From Tolypeutes matacus (Eukaryota; Chordata; Mammalia; Cingulata; Chlamyphoridae): a DNA stretch of 64,000 bases. Location: positions 138,126 through 202,125 of the forward strand of contig JAKSZT010033094.1 of assembly GCA_026826555.1 (NCBI GenBank), written 5' to 3'. The notes below the pieces were generated by a model that saw only the letters and a list, made by a program, of their open reading frames with translations, was not told the origin of the DNA and made no database searches. Positions 56,740-64,000 of the stretch are shown here, in pieces (position 1 is the stretch's first letter; every line of letters starts with the position of its first letter). The position numbers and the translations under genes were made by a program.

Positions 56740-58850
56740 ATGCAGACTTTCAATCCTACTAGATGATGCCAGAGTGTTTCCCACATGGCTCTCTGGGTAT
56801 TGGTATCATTCCCACCAGCAGTGCATAGAAGTTCCTGGAGCCCCACACTCTTGCCTACTCTTAATATTCTCAGCTACTGTAACATTTGGCAATCTGGTGG
56901 TTGTGTAGCTAGCTGTACCTCCCTGTGACTTTAATTTGCATTCTCATGATGACTATTACACTGGGCACTTTTTCCCAAAATTTACTGGGCATTTCTGTTT
57001 CCTCTACTATGGTGTCACTGTTCAAGTCTTCTGTCCAATTGTCAATAGTATGGGTTATCTTTTTCTTATTGATTTTTAAGAACTATTTATATATTTTGAA
57101 TGCTAGAGCCTTCACATAAATGTATGCTGTAAATATTCTCTCCACCTTAGTGACTTTCCTTTTCACTCTTTTACAGTGTCTTCTTATGGAAACCAACGTT
57201 ATTAATTTTAATGTCAACTATACCAACCTTATTCTTGCTGGTAAGTGCATTTGTGTCCTGTTTAAAATATTTCCTTATTCTGAAATCATTAAATAATCTA
57301 TGTTATCTGCTAACAGCTTTACGGTTTTATCTTGCACATTGAGGTTTCTAACACACCTGCAGTTTTTATGTGGCGTTGAAATAGGGTCCCATTTTACCTT
57401 TTTTCCATATGGTTAAATTATCCAAGCACCATTTATGAAAAGACCATGCAGTTTCTTTTCTTTGCACAGGCCCCAAAGAAAGACAAAGGAGTGGGGTATG
57501 AAAGTCCACTTATACTCAGGTCTTTATTATCTCATTTTTCTATTCTTTTGGGCTGTTTATCTATCACTGCATTAATATTCTGATTTCTAAATTACTATAC
57601 CTTCTTAATAAGTTGTGATATCTGAGATAGCAAGTGCTCTGACTTTCTTCTTCAAATGTCTCTTGCATTTGGACAATTTTCATCCCCCTCCAAAAAAAAA
57701 CTCTGTTTGAATTTTAATTAGGAACAAATACCTTTGGTCTTCCATGGGTATCTCTTCATTTATTTATATCTTCTTTACTGTCTATCAATATTGTTTAATT
57801 TTCCCCACATATGCCAAATATCTTTTATTTGATTTGAATTAGAAGTACAATACTTTTGATGTTATTGTAAATCTTTTAAAATTTTAAAATTTTCATTGCA
57901 ATTGTTTATTGCTTGTACATACATACAAAAGTCTTTCTACATATTGAATTTGGATGGGGCAATCTTTACTACTTCTAATAATGTATCATTTGTATCCTCT
58001 GTATTGATAATATCATCTGTAAATGTCTCTTTAGCTTTTTCTGTATTTTAAACCTTTTATTTCATTTTCCTCCCTACTGAGCTGTTGGACAATGTTGGCT
58101 AGAACTGGAGATAGGGGTATCCTTGTCTTGTTCCAAATCTCAAAGGCAAAGCTTTCAAGATTTAAGTTGTAATGCTTGCTGGTATTTTCTGTAATACCAT
58201 TTATCAAATTAAGGAAGGAACCTACAATTATTTATAGTTTGCTAAGAACTTTTCATCATGAATGGAGATTAAATGTTATCAAAAATATTTCTGCATTTAT
58301 GATAAATTTGTATCAAACATTTTTATGCATTTATTCAGAAAATCACATAGTTTTTCTCTTTTCATCTGTTAATGCCATGGATTATATTGATTTTCTAATA
58401 TTTCTCATGTTAAACCAACAATGTATTCCAGATCCATGACCTTGCTCATAGTGTAATATCCTTTTGCTACATTGCTGAACTCAGCTTACTATTTTTTTTA
58501 GCATTTTTGGCACTGATATTCATACAGATTGACCTGTAATTTTAATTCTTAATACTTTCCTTGTCAAATTTTGGCATTAATATCAGGCTAACAAAAAAAA
58601 AAAAAAATGAGTTGAAGAGTAGACATTCATTTTCTATTTTCTTGAAAAATCTCCATAATATAGAAATAGTATCTTCCTTGAATATCTGGGCTTAGACTTT
58701 GTTCCATGAGAAGATTTTTTTAATTAATGTTACATTTTTTTTAAATTGTTATAGGACTTTTTGTGCTATTTCTTCTAGAGTCAGTTTTCATGCAGTTTTT
58801 CAGGAATTTGTCCAATTTGTCAAAAAGATACATACCAGGTTTTTTGTGTT
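56740..58850 (-). mobile_element. Old L1 ORF2 fragment, type B intron R2-R3
   Basis: Uninterrupted reverse-complement L1 ORF2 stretch, the best copy for classifying the fossil L1 shared by the B introns. Confidence 0.78.
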
Positions 58851-59658
58851 TATATATAACCAAAAGCACTATATACAGATACAAAAATAAACTATTATGT
58901 GGTTGCACAGAGCGGTCAAGAATGAAACTGAAGCCCACCTTGTTTGAGGTTACGACTCTTCAGAATAAGGAAAGCAAACTTAGTTTTAAAATGCTCTGTG
59001 AACTAGCCAACTAGGCACAGATACACACAACCCATTAAAGAAATACTATGTAATAAATACTGCTTTATCAGTACATTTCTGCTGTTCGAGTAACTCCTCA
59101 CTAATCAAGTGTCCTGATGTTCTATCAGCTACTTATTCTTTTCCCTTCTTAAATTTATAAATCAAAACTGAAGTGGAATTCTTACAAGAATTTTCTAAGG
59201 ACAAAGGGATACAAGATTTGCTTTAAAAAGAGAATTCCAACCTAACAGACACATCCCTACCAATTCTCTGTATCTACTTTGCAGAGATAACAAAATATGG
59301 ATCTAGATGTTGTACATATAGGTACTCAAAGCACTATATCTATGCCAAAGGATGGGAACAGTGTCTGAGAAAATTCCAAGTTAGATAATTCCAAGTATAA
59401 CTGGAGGGAGGGGCAAAGTCACCTTTCCCCTGGTCAATGGGATTCAAACCTGTTTCACTAGCAAGCCCCACGTGGTCCTGGATGAGGTCTTGTGGGAGTA
59501 CCAGAATATCAAACAAGACGAAATTCACAACTATCCGAGAGGCACCTGTTCTACCTCAGACCCCAAGTGCCAGGTAGAGCCAGATTCAGGGACACCAAGG
59601 AACACAAGAAGGGTACTGGGCAGGTGATAAGTCAGTCCCACCTTCACCTAGAACCCAC

Positions 59659-59934
59659 CTGTGACGTCCAGGCGGAAGGAGACCTTCTGGCCCCCTGCCT
59701 CACAGCTGTACTCCCCGGTGTCCGCCTTGCCCGCCTGCTGCACCACCAGTCGCCGCCCACAGCCAGTGGCTTCCATGCGCACTCTCGGGCTCACACTCAG
59801 CTTCTTCCCATCCTTGTACCACGTCACCTCTGTCTGGGCCTGGGCCACCTCGCAGCTCAGTGTGGCGCTGGTCCCCACCTTGGCCTGCACCTCACTGCGT
59901 GCCAGTTGCTCTTTGGCAAACACCATCGTGGACT
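59659..59934 (-). CDS. OBSCN: OBSCN Ig exon R2 (array copy)
   Basis: A 276-bp Ig exon in phase 1-1, with donor GTGGGT and an acceptor ending CCAG before AG-TCC. It opens EST-MVFAKEQL instead of EPKVVFAKEQP, so the usual Pro-Lys is replaced. The core Cys28/Trp39/Cys78 is intact, with DTGEYSC in the F strand and an extra Cys at residue 59. It lies between a B-type acceptor flank and an X-type donor flank, about 3.2 kb from each neighbour. Confidence 0.94.
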
Positions 59935-61449
59935 CTGGAGGACAGGGAGGGAAAAACCGGGTCAGAGAAACTACCTAAGAGACACCAATCAAACCAGGAA
60001 GGAGATACTATAGAAAGGCCTTGACAGGGAGGCAGGAGAACCAGAAGTTTCTCTAGGTTCTGCCACTAGCTGTGTGGCTGAGCCAGTCCTACTGCCTTCT
60101 GAGCAACAACTACCATAATCTATTTACATTCTTCACAGATGGAACATGGGATGTCTCTGGGTGGGAACACTGTAATATGTCTCTTGCACACATACTCCTC
60201 TAGGAGAGGAACTGTGAGGTCAAGAGGTAAGCAAACCTTTAACATTTCTAGATAATTCCAGAGTGTTTTCCACAATGACTGTCTGGGTCACATTCCCATC
60301 AGCCATGCATAAGAGTTCCTGTTGACCCATGCACACCTTGTCAGTTGTTTTAATTTTTGGCAATCTGGTGAATGTGTAGCTGTACTTCCTGGGGTCTTTA
60401 CTTTGCATTTTCCTGATGACCATTGCAGTGAAAACACCTTTTTAAGAGTTTTTGACATTAGCATTTCCTCTTCTGTGGTATCTCTTCAAGTCTTTTGCCC
60501 AATTTTCAATAATGTGGGTTTTTATTGATTTTTAGGCATTCTTTATATATATTGAATGCTAAAGCTCTAATAGTAATGTGTCTTGGAAATATCCTCTCTA
60601 TATTGGCCTTTTCACTCAATTATGGTATCTTCTGATGAACAAAAGTTCTTAGTTTTAATGCCAACAAATATGTCAATCTTATCCTTTTAGGTGAGTACAT
60701 CTGTGTCCTGTCGAAAATCTTTCCTTATTTTGAATAATCTATGTATTCTGCTAAGAGCTTTGTGGTTTTAACTTGCACAGGGGGTCTCTAACCTAGTTGG
60801 GGTTGGTTTTTATGCCTACTGTGAAGAAGGAGTCAATTTTTATTTTTTCCATACAGCTGAATGATCCAAGTGCAATTTATGGAAAGACCATTCTTTCTCC
60901 ATACCCTGCACAGGCACTATGGTTAAAAAAAGGGAGGAGGAGGTGGGGAGTCCACATGTATGCATGGATTTTATTATTCTGTTCTTTTGGCTTGTTTATC
61001 CCTGCCTCAATACCCAGCTATCTGAATTACTCTAGCTTTATAGTTACTCTTGATATCTAGTAGAGATCAAGAAAATGCTCTCATTTTCTTCCTCTTCAGA
61101 AGAGCTTGGCTGTGCTTGGCCATTGGAATCAGCTTGTTAATGTTCATACAAGCCCCTCCTGAAAATAAAAATCTGTTTGGATTTTTACTGGGAATGAATA
61201 TTTTTTAGTCTTCCATGGTTATTTCTTCAATTATTTAGATCTTCTACATTATCTATCAATATTGTTTCATCATTTTCCCCACAGAGCTCTTCAACATCTG
61301 TGGCAGTTTTACATTATTTTATGAATCCCAAAATGAGAAAAATTATGTTTGTAAACTAATCTATTCCTCTGGGTGTGATATCTTTTGATTGTATTAAATT
61401 CAGCTGAGATTTCTTTGATTGGATTACCTGTTAAGATTAGGGTTTTTTT

Positions 61450-61725
61450 TTTAAAAGATACTTCAATTACATAAATGTTACAGAGAATATATAGAGGATT
61501 ACCATATGCCCCGACCCCCACACCTCCCACATTTTCCCACATTAGTACATCTTTCATTAGTGTGGTACATCCACTGCAATTAAGAAACACATTTTGGGGC
61601 ATTGCCACTAAGCATGGATTATAGTTTACATTGTAGTTTATATACTCTCCCAAAATATATGGCAAAATATATAATGGCCTGTATTTGTCGTTGTAATGTC
61701 ATTCTGGACTATTCCCAAGTCAACT
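61450..61725 (-). mobile_element. L1 3' end nested in LTR, reverse
   Basis: T-run at the left, then AAAAGATACTTCAATTAC and CCCCCACACCTCCCACA, the reverse of the L1 3' UTR. It splits the LTR between TTAGGGTTTTTT and CTAGGGATTTTT. Confidence 0.78.
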
Positions 61726-62130
61726 AGGGATTTTTTTATTTGACCACATCAGTAAGGCGTGCCTCAGGTTGAGTCCTCACCCCCTTGGTGGGTCTTATAT
61801 AAACCGACACTCACACAGACAGACACAAGGAAGAAAGAGCTCTGTCACTTTTTGATACAGCCTTGTGACAGAAAGAAGACTCAATCAGCTAAAGCCCCAG
61901 GGAGAGATGTACCATTTTGCCTGAAAGTTTACAGCTGACCTTGGGAAGAGAGCTAAGACTGATATAGGAAGCCCTGAGAGACAAGCCCTATGCCAGGCTG
62001 CAGCTGGAATCGGGAAGAAGCTGAGTCTCAAGAGGAAGAGGAAGCCCAGAAGGGAAGGCAAAGACCAACCAGAGATCAGCAACCATCTTGCTTCGATACT
62101 TGGCAACCGACTTTGATGAGAAAGCACCTC

Positions 62131-62302
62131 GATTTTATTATTTATTTATTCATTTATCCCCCCCTTGCTGCTTGTGCTCGCCGGGTCAGCCAACCACGCC
62201 GCGCGGACGGGCCCGCCTTCACCAGGAGGCCCCGGGAACCGAACCCGGGGCCTCCCATATGGTAAACGGGAGCCCCACTGATTGAGCCACAGCTGCTTCC
62301 CC
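62131..62302 (-). mobile_element. tRNA-derived SINE (same family as 129-322)
   Basis: The reverse complement has CAATCAGTGGGGCTCCCG, B box GGTTCGGTTCC and an ATAAATAAATAA-type tail (reverse ATTTATTTATTC). It sits in the LTR after GAAAGCACCTC. Confidence 0.87.
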
Positions 62303-62374
62303 TCTCATGGTGCCTTGAGTGGGACTTTTTCCAGCCTTGGAACTATAAATAAATACCCTTTATAGAAGCCAACA

Positions 62375-62579
62375 AGGAGAGCCGATGCAGCTCTGTGGTC
62401 GAGTGCCGGCCTCCTGCATACGAGGTCCAGGGTTCAATCCCTGGTTCTGGTGCCTCAAAAAAAAAAAAACTAATTTTCATGTTGAATAGGATGTTTTACC
62501 TATGAAAATATTCTTGATGCTACTCATTTATGCTTGTAGTCAAGGATACATAATCAAATAATATAGTTTTTTCCCAAAA
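62375..62579 (+). mobile_element. tRNA-derived SINE with 110-bp extra 3' sequence
   Basis: SINE body 62375-62469 (GAGCCGATGCAGCTC head, B box GGTTCAATCCC, A-run). It is followed by 110 bp of non-LTR, non-SINE sequence with TTTTTT near 62567-62572 and ending AAAA. The 9-bp duplication AAGCCAACA flanks the whole insert at 62366-62374 and 62580-62588. Confidence 0.82.
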
Positions 62580-63130
62580 AAGCCAACACATTTCTGGTAC
62601 TTTGCTTCAGCACCCCTCTGGTGGTCTAAAACAACATCTTTTATTAGACCTTAATTAGAAACATGATACTTTTAATGCTGTTGTAAATCTTTTAAAATTT
62701 TTATTTTGCAATTATTTATTGTTTGTACATAGATATAGAAGTTTGTGGTGCTGAGTGAGGGCATGTGGGAGCTGCCGGACCATCCAAGAGGAAGAAACGA
62801 ACTGATCTCTAGGTGAGAGGCAACTGCTCCAATAACCCAAGCACCAGGACGAGCCCAGGGTTCTGGACACCAAGAAACACAAAGTGGGTATTGGGCAGGA
62901 GCTGGGACCACTCTTCAGGTATACGAGAACAGCTCGTACTCCCTTCTGTACACATATTTTCCATCCAGCCTCTTTGGGGCCCAGCCATGGGCAGGAAAGT
63001 CAGGGGTGGGAAGACAGAAGAGGTGAAAGGATGAAGTCTTTTGAAAGGTGGCCACCAAGATATCTGTGGGATAAGCCAGTTCTATCATCAATGCCAAATA
63101 AGGCTATGTTACCATCCCCAAAGGACCCAC

Positions 63131-63406
63131 CTGTGACATCCAGGCAGAAGGAGACCTTCTGGCCCCCAGCCTCACAGCTGTACTCCCCAGCGTCTGCCTT
63201 GCCTGCCTGCTGCACCACCAGCCGCCGCCCACAGCCCGTGGCTTCCATGCGCACTCTCGAGCTGGCACCCAGCTTCTTCCCATCCTTGTACCATGTCACC
63301 TCCGTCTGGGCCTGGGCCACCTCGCAGCTCAGCATGGTGTTGGCCCCCGCCACGGCCTGCACCACGCTGCGTGCTGGCTGCTCCTTGGCAAACACCACCT
63401 TGGGCT
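63131..63406 (-). CDS. OBSCN: OBSCN Ig exon R1 (array copy)
   Basis: This 276-bp, 92-codon I-set Ig exon is the first array copy in gene order. The acceptor reads CCCTAG before AG-CCC-AAG and the donor is GTGGGT; phase is 1 on both sides. The Ig core is intact: Cys28, Trp39 (WYKDGKK) and Cys78 in DAGEYSC. Extra cysteines sit at residues 59 and 88. Differences from the array consensus include Val at 15 and 19 and GAS at 47-49. It has an A-type intron upstream and an X-type flank downstream. It forms part of the elastic Ig region of obscurin. Confidence 0.95.
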
Positions 63407-63759
63407 CTAGGGGACAAGGAGGGACATAGGGTCAGAGACTTAGACTTGGTACCAATCCATTTTACAGACAACAAAGCATCAGAGTTCAGTTACACAGCTC
63501 TTGAGTCCACTGATGTCACATGTCCCATGGGCCTTAAGCATGTGTTCACAGACACAAGGATGCTTGTCACTGAGATGCAGGGGTGGGATTTGGGGATATG
63601 CTGACTCAAGAATGATTCTGAAGGCTGGAGGATGGTGGCTGAGGATATTCCAGCATCTCTAACTGCTAGTGTGTCTTCTTTGTGCCACATGACTCTTGCT
63701 CTAGGCCGCGGGGCCAGGCCATTCTTCACATTTTAGGCCATGGTACCCAGTACATCCTC

Positions 63760-64000
63760 CACAAACTTTACTCTGGTTTTTAATAGATGGATAACCGACA
63801 TGTAGTAAAGCACACTCATTTTAATTGTACAGCACAACAAATTTTGCATATCCATACTGTCATATAACCACCAGGAGTATCAGAATATCTGTGCCTTCCC
63901 ATTCACCACTGATATCCCTCAAAAGGTAACCACTATAATTTACTTTTGCCTGCTTTTTAATTTCACATAAATGCAACTTTATACATTATGTACGCTCTAG
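63760..64000 (-). mobile_element. Old L1 3' region, type A intron upstream of R1
   Basis: Reverse-complement L1 3' region paralogous to 26640-26870, cut by the window edge. It implies that the array continues to the right. Confidence 0.6.

Larger units (their letters stand above)
61299..62633 (+). mobile_element. MaLR-like LTR (group 1) holding three later insertions
   Basis: It begins TGTGGCAGTTTTACATT and ends GGTCTAAAACA, with perfect duplications ACATC at 61294-61298 and 62634-62638. Inside are an L1 3' end (about 61450-61725), a SINE (62131-62302) and a second SINE with extra tail (62375-62579). Antisense to OBSCN. Confidence 0.88.
60230..62735 (-). mobile_element. Old L1 ORF2 fragment, type B intron R1-R2 (interrupted)
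   Basis: Pieces are at about 60230-61293 and 62639-62735, separated by the LTR at 61299-62633. Confidence 0.75.
3041..63406 (-). other. OBSCN: OBSCN (obscurin) gene, interior part, 29 Ig exon units
   Basis: Obscurin is a giant muscle protein at the M-band and Z-disc periphery that links myofibrils to the sarcoplasmic reticulum and binds titin, myomesin and small ankyrins. The window shows 27 consecutive Ig domains on the minus strand, one normally per exon. Exons are 263-279 bp with AG acceptors and GT donors, and each ends one base into a codon, so all join in frame, apart from the damaged R9. The downstream domain order (starts QIVRPLEDVEV, ELPVTILRPL, MAIVRGLQDV, LPVVLTRPLEP, VTVTQPLQDAEATEE, KPVVFLKALDD, HVGITKRLKTMEVLEG, EKANRFTEEL) is the order I recall for human obscurin. 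No FN3, IQ, SH3, RhoGEF, PH or kinase segment was seen. The gene continues beyond both edges. Confidence 0.96.
18877..63406 (-). repeat. OBSCN: Tandem array of Ig exon plus intron units (12 copies)
   Basis: Twelve copies of one Ig exon repeat with their intron flanks. Acceptor-side flanks fall in two families. Type A (upstream of R1, R4, R5, R10, R11) has the block TGTTCACAAACACCAGGATG or variants. Type B (upstream of R2, R3, R6-R9, R12) has GCCACTAGCTGTGTGG or variants followed by an L1 ORF2 fragment. Donor-side flanks are type X (R1, R2, R4 partly, R5-R8, R11) or type Y (R3, R9, R10), the latter with a GCAGCACCTCCCA-like block. Introns are therefore X...B (7), Y...A (3) or hybrid X...A (1, R4-R5). 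Spacing is 1.0-6.8 kb and varies mainly through later insertions and deletions. Confidence 0.9.

Noticed and set aside
59492..60013. Long + strand open frames over the Ig exons (for example 59492-60013, 56093-56617, 8736-9218, 12381-13352)
   Set aside because: They are antisense shadows of GC-rich minus-strand Ig exons. The minus frames have splice sites, phase and Ig residues, while the + frames show no known domain and run across splice sites.
18877..63406. CRISPR-like or satellite array of regularly spaced repeats
   Set aside because: Units are 276-bp protein-coding exons with irregular 1.0-6.8-kb spacing and homologous introns.

Overview
This is mammalian nuclear DNA, not prokaryotic. 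Its tRNA-derived SINEs of the kind known from armadillos, together with the L1 3' ends and MaLR-like LTRs, point to a xenarthran, most likely an armadillo (Dasypus). The species call rests on recognising repeat families by eye.

The whole window is an interior piece of one minus-strand gene, OBSCN (obscurin, the giant sarcomeric Ig/FN3/kinase protein). It holds 29 Ig-coding exon units that encode 27 Ig domains. I checked splice sites and phase for each exon: they join in phase 1, except for one phase-0 join inside a split domain. Neither end of the gene is present, and I saw no FN3, RhoGEF or kinase exon. The gene reads from high to low coordinates.

Region 1 (about 18.9-64 kb) is a tandem array of twelve near-identical Ig exons, called R1 to R12 in gene order. 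They share a VFAKEQ start and a SCEVAQAQTEV core. Eleven are exactly 276 bp. R9 (35009-35271) has lost 13 bp and is frameshifted. Introns were duplicated with the exons and fall into two classes: X...B introns carry an old L1 ORF2 fragment, and Y...A introns carry old L1 3' and L2 pieces. One 1.0 kb hybrid intron marks a recombination junction.

Region 2 (about 3.0-15.1 kb) is a compact, GC-rich run of fifteen diverged Ig domains, U1 to U15, two of them split by an extra intron. From U2 to U14 the F-strand cysteine strictly alternates present/absent, which shows a two-domain super-repeat. Domain order agrees with human obscurin as I remember it.

Region 3 (1-3.0 kb) is intron made of L1, SINE and LTR sequence. 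Between the two Ig blocks lies a 2.36 kb Tigger1-like DNA transposon with both ends and TA duplications. Other insertions include a MaLR-like provirus with an internal 60-bp repeat, about ten solo LTRs (all antisense to OBSCN), a hAT-like element, five SINEs and several L1 3' ends. Many carry target-site duplications. Several are missing from paralogous introns, so they can be used to order the duplications.
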